Below, one piece after another: positions 1-6,380 of a stretch of 17,163 nucleotides of DNA. Source of the stretch: Deltaproteobacteria bacterium (lineage in GTDB: Bacteria; Desulfobacterota; Desulfobaccia; Desulfobaccales; 0-14-0-80-60-11); assembly GCA_023381945.1 (NCBI GenBank), contig JAMCQY010000274.1, positions 1 through 17,163 on the forward strand, written 5' to 3'. Every line of letters starts with the position of its first letter. The stretch's first letter is position 1. The notes beneath the pieces were generated by a model. It did not search any database. It saw nothing but the letters and a program-made list of their open reading frames with translations, and was not told the DNA's origin. Position numbers and translations under genes: made by a program.

Positions 1-551
1 TCCAAATGGCAATGATAGTAGAGCAATTATCTCCAGAACAAATTTCGTTGAAACACGAGATCAAAAAGATCCTCAAGTACATTGGCTCAATCATTGAGGA
101 AGTGCGGCGTCTTTATCTGGATTTAACTCCGGGCGACCTGGAAGACCTGGGCCTGACCGCGGCGTTGCACTCCCTGATCGAGGATTTTGCCGATCTGCAA
201 AAGCAGATAAAATGGACCATTAACATTGACGAGCTGGACGGCCTGTTCTCCTTGCCCATCCAGACGGCCATCTATCGGGTCGTACAGGAAGCCATGACCA
301 ATATTGGCAAGTATGCCCGGCCCAACAAGGTGTTAGTGGAAATTAAACGGGTAAATGGCGAGTTCTCCTTTACCATCCAGGATGATGGGATCGGCTTTGA
401 GAGGGACAAGGTTTTCAACGAGAAAAAAACCGTGGGCTTGTTGGCCATGGAAGAGCGAGTCAAAATCCTGGGCGGCTCTTATGAGCTTTGGAGCCGGGAA
501 AACCAGGGGACGAAAATTTCTTTTACCATTCCAATTCCGGGAGGAAATTAG
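1..551 (+). CDS. Sensor histidine kinase, NarX/HPK7-like, C-terminal part (5' truncated by window edge)
   Basis: This is the catalytic end of a two-component sensor kinase. The reading frame is open to the left edge, and the first ATG (position 6) has no ribosome site, so it is internal. Counting from that Met, residues 20-60 contain the LDLTPGDLEDLGLTAAL signature that follows the dimerisation helices in NarX/DegS-type kinases. Residues 90-102 form the N box (QEAMTNIGKYA), 126-131 the G1 box (DDGIGF) and 144-157 the G2 region ending in GG. QGTKISFTIP closes the HATPase fold. The phospho-accepting His box and any sensing domain lie outside the window, so the signal is unknown. The gene ends 2 nt before the response regulator gene, its likely partner. 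The N-box residue that is usually His is Tyr here, which is a mild variation. Confidence 0.9.
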   Translation, partial: QMAMIVEQLSPEQISLKHEIKKILKYIGSIIEEVRRLYLDLTPGDLEDLGLTAALHSLIEDFADLQKQIKWTINIDELDGLFSLPIQTAIYRVVQEAMTNIGKYARPNKVLVEIKRVNGEFSFTIQDDGIGFERDKVFNEKKTVGLLAMEERVKILGGSYELWSRENQGTKISFTIPIPGGN

Positions 552-553
552 AC

Positions 554-1192
554 ATGGCTGCCTATAACCTGGTGCTGGCCGATGATCACACCATGTTTCG
601 CGAGGGGGTGCGAAAAATCGTCGAAAAGATAGGAGATGTGCAGATCAGCGGCGAAGCCGGAGACGGCCTGGAGTTGCTGGAACTCTTGAAAGAATCTTCC
701 CCAGATATGGTCGTCCTGGACCTCTCCATGCCCAATATGCGCGGCCTGGAAGCCATCAGAGAAATTAAGCGCCTTTGTCCGGCAACTAAAATTTTGGTTC
801 TGACCATGCACAAGAAAAAAGAATTTATTCGACAGACTTTGAAAGACGGCGCCGATGGATTCCTTTCCAAAGACGATGCCAGCAGTGAGCTCATCCGTGC
901 TATCGGCATTATTAAACAAGGAGGAAAGTATTATTCTCCCATGATTTCCAGCATCTTTCCGACCCTATTTTTGGAAAAAGAGCAAAGCGAGGTCTTGACC
1001 AGCCGAGAAAGGGAGATCCTGAAACTCCTGGCGGAAGGAAAGAAGAGTAGAGAAATTGCCGAAGTCTTATTTATCAGCCCCAATACCGTGCGCCGGCATC
1101 GCGAAAATATCATGGAAAAATTGCACGCCAAGACCTTGGCCGATCTGATCAAATATGCCATCTCCGGGGATTACTTTGAAGAGAATTTATAA
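554..1192 (+). CDS. NarL/FixJ-type response regulator with LuxR HTH
   Basis: This 212-residue transcription factor is probably phosphorylated by the kinase encoded just upstream. The receiver domain (about 1-120) shows acidic D10-D11, phospho-acceptor D56 in VVLDLSMP, T84 and K106, the full conserved set. The DNA-binding domain starts near residue 147 with LTSREREILKLLAEGKKS and continues through SPNTVRRHRENIMEKL, the LuxR/NarL helix-turn-helix. The start at 554 is preferred over an upstream in-frame ATG at 488 because GGGAGGA lies about 9 nt before it and the receiver fold begins directly (MAAYNLVLADDH). Kinase and regulator are almost certainly one transcript. The gene converges on the acetolactate decarboxylase gene with a 30-nt gap and no clear terminator. 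Target genes cannot be read from the sequence. Confidence 0.95.
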   Translation: MAAYNLVLADDHTMFREGVRKIVEKIGDVQISGEAGDGLELLELLKESSPDMVVLDLSMPNMRGLEAIREIKRLCPATKILVLTMHKKKEFIRQTLKDGADGFLSKDDASSELIRAIGIIKQGGKYYSPMISSIFPTLFLEKEQSEVLTSREREILKLLAEGKKSREIAEVLFISPNTVRRHRENIMEKLHAKTLADLIKYAISGDYFEENL

Positions 1193-1222
1193 TCCGGAAA
1201 AGGGCTCCCCCAGACACGCCAC

Positions 1223-1999
1223 TCACTTTTCCACCTTTTCGATGTCCTCCTTCTTATCTCCATTCAGGTCGGTCCGGGAAAACTCAGCCAGGCTCGGCAA
1301 GCGCAGCTGAATGTCAGCCATCCGGCTCAATTCCACCCTGGCCTGATTAATCCGGCAATCGAGCAGGTGGCCCCCGGCCCGCCGGTCGCCGGTGAGAAAG
1401 TGAAAGTGAAAGCCGGTGACATTAACCCCGGCCAGGTACTTGGGGTGGAAGAAACCGATGATGACTCCGTCCACGTCCCGGAACTCAAAAACCTGCTGCT
1501 GTTTAGCTACCTCCGTCAAGGGCCGATAGGGCCTGGCCTGCCGGGGGACGCTGCGAGTCTTGACATAAGAAAATTTCCCGGTGATTTTGATGGCATAAGG
1601 AAAGTTCGGCGAAGACATCCGTTCCGTGAGGTATTGCTCCAGTTGTTTCAGGTCGGTGATATCAGCGGCATTCACACTCTTATCGGTTCGAAAGAAGGTG
1701 ACTTCGGCGAAAGGCGTCTTCTGCGCCGGGGCCACGGGATAGACCTTGCCGTCGGTTTTCACCTGGTAAAACCGGCCATCCACCGCCACCATTTCGCCGT
1801 CCAGGGCCTCGAAGGTCCCCAGGCCGAAGTTGCCGTGTTTCTTTAATTCCCCGAAGCTGTAATCGCTGTCGTAAACCCCGTTCATCAGGGCCTGAAGGGT
1901 AGAACTCTGAAACAATACCTTCGGTTCCGCCGCTAAACTGGCAGAACAGGTTAATAACCAGCAGAAAAAAACGGCCAGCACGGCTTTGGAAATCTTCAT
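1223..1999 (-). CDS. Alpha-acetolactate decarboxylase, with signal peptide
   Basis: This enzyme converts alpha-acetolactate to acetoin and CO2. The protein is 258 residues from the chosen start. It opens with a Sec-type signal peptide: MKISK, a hydrophobic stretch through WLLTCSASLAA, and a likely cut near ALAAEP-like residues 20-24. There is no proper lipobox, since the residue before Cys is Thr. Family landmarks are GNFGLGTFEALDGEM, an Arg-rich KTRSVPRQARPY segment and the zinc-binding histidines H198, H200 and H211 in GFHFHFLTGD..AGGH. The start at 1999 is chosen over the ATG at 2014 because AAAGG lies 6 nt before it, while the upstream ATG has no ribosome site. It is the last gene of a probable three-gene minus-strand unit, 46 nt after the flavoprotein gene. 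Cytoplasmic forms are usual in many bacteria, so export is notable. The family call is firm; the physiological role is not. Confidence 0.9.
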   Translation of the reverse strand: MKISKAVLAVFFCWLLTCSASLAAEPKVLFQSSTLQALMNGVYDSDYSFGELKKHGNFGLGTFEALDGEMVAVDGRFYQVKTDGKVYPVAPAQKTPFAEVTFFRTDKSVNAADITDLKQLEQYLTERMSSPNFPYAIKITGKFSYVKTRSVPRQARPYRPLTEVAKQQQVFEFRDVDGVIIGFFHPKYLAGVNVTGFHFHFLTGDRRAGGHLLDCRINQARVELSRMADIQLRLPSLAEFSRTDLNGDKKEDIEKVEK

Positions 2000-2005
2000 C
2001 TTGCG

Positions 2006-2010
2006 CCTTT
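2006..2010 (-). promoter_or_regulatory. Ribosome binding site deciding the acetolactate decarboxylase start
   Basis: AAAGG on the minus strand lies 6 nt before the ATG at 1999. The more upstream in-frame ATG at 2014 has only AT-rich sequence before it. The site is part of a 12-nt match to the GCAAAGGCGCAA repeat that also encodes the NikMN tail. Confidence 0.55.
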
Positions 2011-2045
2011 GCATGAGATTTTTATTGCAGATGGAGACATTACTA

Positions 2046-2744
2046 TTACTGCCCCATTTCTCCCTCCCAATGTTCTTTGGCCCATTGGCGGATCAGCTCC
2101 GGGGGGGCGAGGTCCTGGGTGGCGGCCGCCAGGGTTTCGGGCAGCACCTTGCCGGACCTGACCAGCTCCTCGCCGGCCCGGGCCACTGCGGCCAAAACCT
2201 CCTGCACCTTGTCCGCCAGGAAAGGAGCCACCATGGCTTCCGAGGTGTGGCGATAGATTTCGGCCGCCAGCAAATCGCCGAAGATCATCTGCATATTCAG
2301 GGACAGGCACCGGAAGGTCTCCATGGCCGGAAACCCGCAGACACTGATAACCGCCACTTTGGGGATTTTTGCAAACCGGTAGGCGACGCCGCTCTGTCCC
2401 GACGAGGCTGCCGGCATGACCATGGGCAGGGTGCGCTCGATGAACATCTTCAGGCGGGCGTTCATGTTGTAGTGGTACAAGGGCGTGGCCAGAACCGCCA
2501 AGTCAGTCTGGATGTAACGGTCAAAAAGATCTTCCGCCATGTCGTCCTTCTGCACGCAGCGGCCCGGCGTTTTGGTCCAGCAGGAGAAACAACCCAGACA
2601 GTGGTTGATCTTAAAATTACGGAGGTAAAGGGTCTCGGTCACGGCCCCGGCTCGGCGGGCCCCCTCCAGGAATTTTTGCAGGACCAGTTCGGTCTTACTG
2701 GTTTGATTATCTCTGGGGCTGCTGTTGAACGCCAGGATGTGCAT
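2046..2744 (-). CDS. Flavodoxin-fold NAD(P)H/FMN oxidoreductase, Isf-type iron-sulfur flavoprotein
   Basis: This 232-residue cytoplasmic flavoprotein begins MHILAFNSSPR, the phosphate-binding strand-loop of the NADPH-dependent FMN reductase/WrbA-like fold. A cysteine cluster C49-X2-C52-X2-C55-X7-C63 (HCLGCFSCWTKTPGRC) matches the compact pattern of the iron-sulfur flavoprotein (Isf) family, which binds a 4Fe-4S cluster and FMN and passes electrons in anaerobes. ATPLYHYNMNARLKMFIERT is the usual FMN-contacting loop and dimer segment. A perfect GAGGAGG site precedes the ATG. It lies 47 nt after the small upstream gene and 46 nt before the acetolactate decarboxylase gene. Roles in oxygen or radical detoxification are known for relatives; here the partner is unknown. 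Confidence 0.85.
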   Translation of the reverse strand: MHILAFNSSPRDNQTSKTELVLQKFLEGARRAGAVTETLYLRNFKINHCLGCFSCWTKTPGRCVQKDDMAEDLFDRYIQTDLAVLATPLYHYNMNARLKMFIERTLPMVMPAASSGQSGVAYRFAKIPKVAVISVCGFPAMETFRCLSLNMQMIFGDLLAAEIYRHTSEAMVAPFLADKVQEVLAAVARAGEELVRSGKVLPETLAAATQDLAPPELIRQWAKEHWEGEMGQ

Positions 2745-2791
2745 GGGACCTCCTCGTGAAAATTGCGATTCGGATGCGTTCCCGAACTACT

Positions 2792-3091
2792 CTAGGTTTT
2801 CCGCACCAGGCGGATAACCTTGCCTTTGTCGGGGGGCGTGGCTTCCGGTTCGGGGGGCGCTTTCGGGGGGATGAGCTCCAGCCGCACGGGCCGGCCGCCC
2901 ATGGTGAACTCCTCGCCATTAATGTGCGCCTCTTCCAGGATCCACACCACGGGCTGGGGCGGCAGGGTGAGCACCAGCAACTCCACCTGATACCAGCCCC
3001 GCTTGACATCCGGCGTGATGTCATTGAGGCGGGCAAAAAAAGCGGGCTTACGGTCCAGATGGACCAGTACCAGGTCATTGATGGTCGCCAT
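2792..3091 (-). CDS. Small hypothetical protein, 99 aa
   Basis: I do not recognise this family. The protein is soluble, with no signal or membrane segment. The first 75 residues look like a compact beta-rich domain (VLVHLDRKPAFFARLNDI, then WYQVELLVLTLPPQPVVWILEEAHINGEEFTMGG). They are followed by a Pro- and Glu-rich linker (PPKAPPEPEATPPDKG) and a short basic tail ending RLVRKT. Good codon structure and placement 47 nt ahead of the flavoprotein gene, in the same direction, argue that it is real and co-transcribed. The ribosome site is weak (TTTGGA). The fold resembles small conserved proteins that interact with nucleotides or proteins, but I can assign no function. Confidence 0.7.
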   Translation of the reverse strand: MATINDLVLVHLDRKPAFFARLNDITPDVKRGWYQVELLVLTLPPQPVVWILEEAHINGEEFTMGGRPVRLELIPPKAPPEPEATPPDKGKVIRLVRKT

Positions 3092-3272
3092 ATTTTTCCA
3101 AAGGCAGCCGGCGGCTTGCGCGGTTTTCCTCCGGCAAAGCGGGCGGCCTTACTCTAACAGATCGGCGGGAAAATGCAAGGTTCCGCGATTCGCTAATTAT
3201 GGCAATAGTCAGTGCAGGCTGGGCGCGGCCCACCAATTCGCTATAAGGTCTTCTTGAATACCTCGTCCGTTG

Positions 3273-3402
3273 TTATAGCGATTGCCAAAAATAATTTCTT
3301 GTAGGGGCGCACCCGCGTGTGCGCCCTCCTGCGGGCGGACACAAGGATCCCCCCCCTACAATCCATCGGGTTATCGGAAAAAACTTTTGGCAAACGCTAT
3401 AA
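3273..3402. repeat. MITE-like inverted-repeat element, 130 bp, with a second element nested inside
   Basis: The ends are inverted copies of each other: TTATAGCGATTGCCAAAA on the left and, read in reverse complement, TTATAGCGTTTGCCAAAA on the right, 17 of 18 matching. There is no coding capacity. I see no clear target-site duplication in the flanks (CGTCCGTTG on the left, GTCTCAGG on the right). Another end-like copy (CGCTATAA at 3239-3246) lies just outside, so the locus may have gained more than one copy. Mobilisation by a transposase elsewhere is inference. Confidence 0.6.
3299..3361. repeat. Short palindromic repeat, GTAGGGGC family, complete copy
   Basis: The 63-bp unit has perfect 9-bp ends, TTGTAGGGG at 3299-3307 and CCCCTACAA at 3353-3361. 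Inside is a hairpin GGGCGCAC-ccgcgt-GTGCGCCC and a second GC-rich arm. It sits in the middle of the larger 130-bp inverted-repeat element. Similar ends occur at 6381-6417 and 8997-9020 in this window, which supports a dispersed family. Confidence 0.7.
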
Positions 3403-3513
3403 GTCTCAGGATTGGGATGTCCGGGTTATCTGAAAAGAACCCGCTTTTACGGCTATACCGAAGCAGGGGCTCCGCCGGCCTTGCTGCGGTTTTTGCCGAC
3501 GCCGTGAAACTGA

Positions 3514-4275
3514 TCACTGGCGCTGACTGCCCTGGCAAACCGGACAGCCTTGCATACAGAGGGGTTTTTCCAGGCCGCTGGCCTGGAGCAAGTCGCCATC
3601 CTGCAAGAGATCCCGGGTGAGGCCGTCGGCGGCGACCTGGCCCGCTTTCAGAATGATGGTGCGGTCGCACAGGTCCAGTACCAGGTCCAGGTCGTGGGTG
3701 GCGATGATCAGGGTATGATGGAACGTCTTCAGCAGTTCGATCAGTTGCCGCCGGGTTTTGGGATCGAGGTAGGAGGTCGGCTCATCCATCACCAGGATAT
3801 CGGGGGACATGGAGAGAACCGCGGCGATGGCCACGGCGCGTTTTTCCCCGCCGGACAGATGGTAGGGCGGCCGGTTTTTAAGATGCAGCGCCCCCACAGT
3901 GGCCAGGGCCTGGTTGACCCGCTCCTCCACTTCCTCCAGGGGGAGTCCCAGGTTCAAAGGTCCGAAAGCCACGTCATCATAAACCTGGGGCATGAAGAGC
4001 TGGTCGTCCGGGTCCTGGAAGACCAGGCCGACGGTGCGCCGCACGTGGGCCAGGGTTTCCTTGTTCAACGGCAGGTCGCCGATGCGCACGGTGCCGGCCT
4101 GGAGGACCAGACAGCCGTTCAGTTGCAGCAGGAGGGTGGATTTGCCGGCCCCGTTGGCCCCGATGAGCGCCACCTTTTCGCCGTGGGTGATCCTGAACGA
4201 GAGGCCACGCAGGACCGGAGTGCCGTCGGGATAGGCATATTCCAGGTCTTTGACTTCCACTAGGTGATGACTCAT
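3514..4275 (-). CDS. cbiO: Energy-coupling ATPase of nickel/cobalt ECF transporter (CbiO/NikO)
   Basis: This is the cytoplasmic ATPase of a group I ECF importer for Ni2+ or Co2+, 253 residues. Walker A is at 39-47 (GANGAGKST), the Q loop at Q87 (FQDPDDQLF, typical of ECF ATPases), the ABC signature LSGGE at 140-144, Walker B with DEPTS at 164-168 and the switch histidine at H194. Its ATG overlaps the TGA of the Q gene (ATGA at 4272-4275), so translation is probably coupled. A single ATPase gene implies a homodimer. Unusually, the C-terminus carries CMQGCPVC (C240, C244, C247), which could bind metal. The symbol is by family; nickel-specific naming (nikO) is equally possible. Confidence 0.93.
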   Translation of the reverse strand: MSHHLVEVKDLEYAYPDGTPVLRGLSFRITHGEKVALIGANGAGKSTLLLQLNGCLVLQAGTVRIGDLPLNKETLAHVRRTVGLVFQDPDDQLFMPQVYDDVAFGPLNLGLPLEEVEERVNQALATVGALHLKNRPPYHLSGGEKRAVAIAAVLSMSPDILVMDEPTSYLDPKTRRQLIELLKTFHHTLIIATHDLDLVLDLCDRTIILKAGQVAADGLTRDLLQDGDLLQASGLEKPLCMQGCPVCQGSQRQ

Positions 4276-5084
4276 CTCAATAACCCTTCCACTGCATTTC
4301 CCAACACGTAGGAAAGATTATAAATCCGTAGCAGAATAAACAGGGCGGACCAGCCCACAAAAAAAGCCACGTCATTAAGACGAATTCTCACCGGACGCAC
4401 CAGGTGGATTTTCCCGGCAAAGCCCCGGGAAAGCATGGCCAGGTGGATGCGGTTGGCGCGGGCCAAAGTGCGCAACAGCAGCTGGCCGATGAGGTAGCTG
4501 AAGACGGTGAATCCCAGGCCGCGGCCCTGGAAGGACCGGAGAGACCGGGCCCGAATCAGGCGCAGCGCCTCTTCCGTCAAGACGAAAATATAGCGATATA
4601 GAAACATCAACTGCATCACAAAGGTTCTCGGGGCTCCCAACTTTTCCAGGCCCAGGCAAACCGCGTTGAGGCCGGTGCCGGCAATCAGGATCAGACCGGC
4701 GCTGACTGTCAGCAGGAAGCGGAGCATGATGGAGGCGAAGGAGACCCAACCGCCGGAGACGGCGACCGGCCCCAAGTGCACCATCACCGTGCGGTCCAAC
4801 CAGGGGTTGAAAATGCCGATAAAAAAAGCAAAAGGAGCTGCCAGCAACACTTTTTTGGCCAGGTATCCTGGCGGCAGGTTACCCACGGCGCTGAGGGCCA
4901 CCGGAAAAATAAAGAAGGGAATAAGCGCGGTTATTTCGTATTTACCGAACGAAACCACGGTGATGATAAATGCCAGGGTGGTGAGGATTTTCGCCCGGGG
5001 GTCCAGCCGGTGGAGGGGCGTCTCCTGGCAGGCAAGGGTTTCTAAATAGCCGATATTTAATAAAGAAGATTCGATACTTGCCAT
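4272..5084 (-). CDS. cbiQ: Transmembrane coupling subunit of nickel/cobalt ECF transporter (CbiQ/NikQ)
   Basis: This is the T component that joins the substrate-binding M subunit to the ATPase. The 270-residue protein has an N-terminal LHRLDPRAKIL segment typical of the family, several hydrophobic helices (about 33-65, 80-95, 112-140, 240-258) and a long cytoplasmic region. That region holds the two coupling motifs, ARSLRS at 179-184 and AMLSRG at 216-221, which dock into the ATPase grooves. It follows the M-N fusion gene after a 42-nt gap that contains a small palindrome (5102-5121) and overlaps the O gene by four bases. All three genes read in one direction and must form one complex. Confidence 0.93.
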   Translation of the reverse strand: MASIESSLLNIGYLETLACQETPLHRLDPRAKILTTLAFIITVVSFGKYEITALIPFFIFPVALSAVGNLPPGYLAKKVLLAAPFAFFIGIFNPWLDRTVMVHLGPVAVSGGWVSFASIMLRFLLTVSAGLILIAGTGLNAVCLGLEKLGAPRTFVMQLMFLYRYIFVLTEEALRLIRARSLRSFQGRGLGFTVFSYLIGQLLLRTLARANRIHLAMLSRGFAGKIHLVRPVRIRLNDVAFFVGWSALFILLRIYNLSYVLGNAVEGLLR

Positions 5085-5101
5085 ATTTAAGATTTTGGTG
5101 G

Positions 5102-5121
5102 GGCAGGCCTCTGCGCCTGCC
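5102..5121. repeat. Short palindrome, GGCAGGC/GCCTGCC, between nikMN and cbiQ
   Basis: Perfect 7-bp arms (5102-5108 and 5115-5121) enclose a 6-nt loop. A GTGG run precedes it, so it reads GTGGGGCAGGCC, close to the GTAGGGGC-type repeats in this window. It lies directly after the stop of the M-N fusion and has no T tract, so it is not a terminator. In the mRNA it could form a hairpin between the two cistrons. Confidence 0.5.
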
Positions 5122-5126
5122 TTCTC

Positions 5127-6191
5127 CTAGGCTTGCGCTTTTTCTTTGCGCCTTTGCGTCTTTGCGTGAGTAAAATATCTCCTTAAACCAAGACCAATGA
5201 TCCCGGCCAGCAGCAGGGTCATGGAAGCCCCCAAGACCCCGGCCAGAGATTTGCCGGCGCTGATTTCAGACCGGCTTTCTTGCGGCTCGACGGCTTTCCC
5301 GCGGGCCGGTTTCTTGAAGTCGTAATCCGGCAAGAAAGAGAGAGCCTTCTGGACCCGGGCCAAAGCCTGGTGAGCTCCCGCTTGGGGTGAGGCCAGCTCC
5401 TCTTGGCCGGTGACGCCTTTTATGGCCCATTCCAACCCGTCCGGATGCGTTGAGGCGAACCAGGATAAGACGCCGCCGGTAATTACGGCAAACAGGGCCA
5501 ATCCGATGAGCAGCGCTTTATGTGAATGGGCCCGGGCGCCTTCCGGGTGAGTGTTCATGGTCAGAATATCCGGGTGTGTTTTCCAGACGAAAGTCACCAC
5601 CGCCGCGGTGATCAACCCCTCCACGATGCCGATGGCCAGATGAATGGGCTGCATGAGGAGGAGAAAAAAGGTAAAAGACAATTCGGCCAGGCCGGAAAAC
5701 CAGGTCTCCAGAACGACCCCGAAGGCTCCCATTTGCAACCCCAGGATCGCGGCCGCCACGGCTCCCACCAGGATGCGCCCCCGGGTCGGCTGACTCCCGG
5801 CAATCCTGCGATAGATCAGCGGATACGCAATGAAACAGGGGAAGAAACCGAGATTAACGATGTTGCACCCCAAAGCCAGCAGGCCGCCGTCGGCAAAAAA
5901 CAGGGCCTGGACGGTGAGGACCGAGGCCATGACCAGAAACGCGGCGTACGGTCCCAGCAAGATGGCCAGGATCATGCCGCCCCCGAGATGGCCGCTGGAG
6001 CCGGTGGCCGGAATGGCGAAGTTGATCATCTGGGCTGCAAAGATAAAGGCGCCCAGAACCCCCATCAGCGGCACTTTGTGCTCATCCAGATTTTTCGTAA
6101 GTTTTTTGGCGCTATAGGCGGTCAGGCTCGCAGTGGCGGCCCACATGGCGCCGCCCACCGCCGGAGAAATCAAGGCATCAGCCATGTGCAT
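5127..6191 (-). CDS. nikMN: Nickel/cobalt ECF transporter substrate-binding subunit, M-N fusion (NikMN/CbiMN)
   Basis: This is the membrane subunit that binds Ni2+ or Co2+, 354 residues. The start MHMADALISPAVGG is the hallmark of NikM/CbiM, in which the extreme N-terminus and His2 take part in metal binding. About 215 residues form the M domain with some seven hydrophobic helices. A His-containing linker (ARAHSHK) leads to an N-like part: a helix, the THPDGLEWA motif (PDGLE family), a periplasmic loop and a last helix near 320-340. Fusion of M and N is common in this family. The final residues FTHAKTQRRKEKAQA come from a dispersed repeat and are probably not part of the ancestral protein. 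AGGAGGAG lies about 8 nt before the ATG. The substrate (Ni versus Co) is not settled by sequence. Confidence 0.92.
   Translation of the reverse strand: MHMADALISPAVGGAMWAATASLTAYSAKKLTKNLDEHKVPLMGVLGAFIFAAQMINFAIPATGSSGHLGGGMILAILLGPYAAFLVMASVLTVQALFFADGGLLALGCNIVNLGFFPCFIAYPLIYRRIAGSQPTRGRILVGAVAAAILGLQMGAFGVVLETWFSGLAELSFTFFLLLMQPIHLAIGIVEGLITAAVVTFVWKTHPDILTMNTHPEGARAHSHKALLIGLALFAVITGGVLSWFASTHPDGLEWAIKGVTGQEELASPQAGAHQALARVQKALSFLPDYDFKKPARGKAVEPQESRSEISAGKSLAGVLGASMTLLLAGIIGLGLRRYFTHAKTQRRKEKAQA
5130..5172 (-). repeat. Dispersed repeat encoding AKTQRRKE at the C-terminus of NikMN
   Basis: On the minus strand this is a run of near-identical units (CACGCAAAGA, CGCAAAGG, CGCAAAGA). It reads in frame as HAKTQRRKEK and supplies the last 13 or so codons and the approach to the stop. 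From memory, sequences of this type occur as intergenic repeats in many bacterial genomes and leave this peptide at protein ends; only the repeat structure itself is seen here. Confidence 0.6.
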
Positions 6192-6222
6192 GACTGCTTC
6201 TCCTCCTGGTTCCAGGGTGCCG

Positions 6223-6271
6223 AAAAAAAAGCCGCGAATTCCTGGCCCTTCTGGGCCGGCCTTCGTGGCTT
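6223..6271 (-). terminator. Strong intrinsic terminator in the nikMN leader (candidate attenuator)
   Basis: On the minus strand the RNA can fold AAGCC with GGCTT (6267-6271 and 6229-6233), CGAA with TTCG (6262-6265 and 6235-6238), and an inner CCGGCCC/GGGCC-GG arm with an AGAA loop. Eight U residues follow (6223-6230). The last U is only 31 nt before the ATG of nikMN, which leaves no room for a separate promoter downstream. The candidate promoter lies upstream. It is therefore either an attenuator or the end of the upstream operon with read-through. Confidence 0.8.
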
Positions 6272-6328
6272 AGTATAGGCAAATCCCTCTTTCGGCAATC
6301 ATCCGGGGTTCATCCCCGAATGTTTGTT

Positions 6329-6357
6329 TTTTTACCCGAATTTTAAGAGCCTGTCAA
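6329..6357 (-). promoter_or_regulatory. nikMN: Sigma-70-like promoter for nikMN
   Basis: On the minus strand there is a perfect -35 box TTGACA (6352-6357), a 17-nt spacer and a -10 box TAAAAA (6329-6334), four of six matches. The predicted transcript starts near 6322 and has a leader of about 130 nt. That leader includes a small hairpin CGGGG-atgaa-CCCCG (6304-6318) and then the terminator at 6223-6271. Confidence 0.6.
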
Positions 6358-6380
6358 TAGGGGGCAATTTGTTCTTTGCT

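Larger units (their letters stand above)
3092..3513. other. Non-coding stretch with nested repeats between two minus-strand operons
   Basis: No convincing gene lies here. The right part should hold the end of the nickel/cobalt operon transcript, and the left part the promoter of the flavoprotein unit, for which I see no strong candidate. CGCTATAA occurs at 3239-3246 and 3395-3402 and its inverse TTATAGCG at 3273-3280, which bound a nested repeat. A near-direct repeat CGGGTTATC[G/T]GAAAA lies at about 3367 and 3422. The second copy folds into a 6-bp hairpin (3422-3427 with 3438-3443) followed on the plus strand by CTTTT, only a weak terminator candidate. Confidence 0.6.

Noticed and set aside
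488..553. Upstream ATG for the response regulator
   Set aside because: It would add 22 residues read from kinase coding sequence in another frame, while a strong ribosome site points to 554.
1193..1222. Bidirectional terminator between the converging response regulator and decarboxylase genes
   Set aside because: The 30-nt gap has no stem of useful length and no T run.
1986..2759. Long plus-strand open frame opposite the flavoprotein gene (also those opposite cbiO, pdxJ, the PHP gene and lysS)
   Set aside because: These are shadows caused by GC-rich codon use. The proteins are low in complexity and carry no motifs, while the opposite strand encodes clear families.
3420..3446. Terminator after cbiO
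   Set aside because: The 6-bp stem with a 10-nt loop is followed by only CTTTT on the plus strand and by no T tract on the minus strand, so it is too weak to call.
6296..6325. tRNA T-arm-like sequence GGGGTTCATCCCC on the plus strand
   Set aside because: There is no acceptor stem, D arm or anticodon arm around it; it is a simple hairpin in the nikMN leader.
6223..6330. Cobalamin riboswitch upstream of nikMN
   Set aside because: Only a 17-nt stretch resembles the 3' box. The conserved core (the GGTGAAA.TCC, CCGCAACTGT and GCCACTG segments) is absent and the leader is far too short, so it is kept as an attenuator of unknown type.
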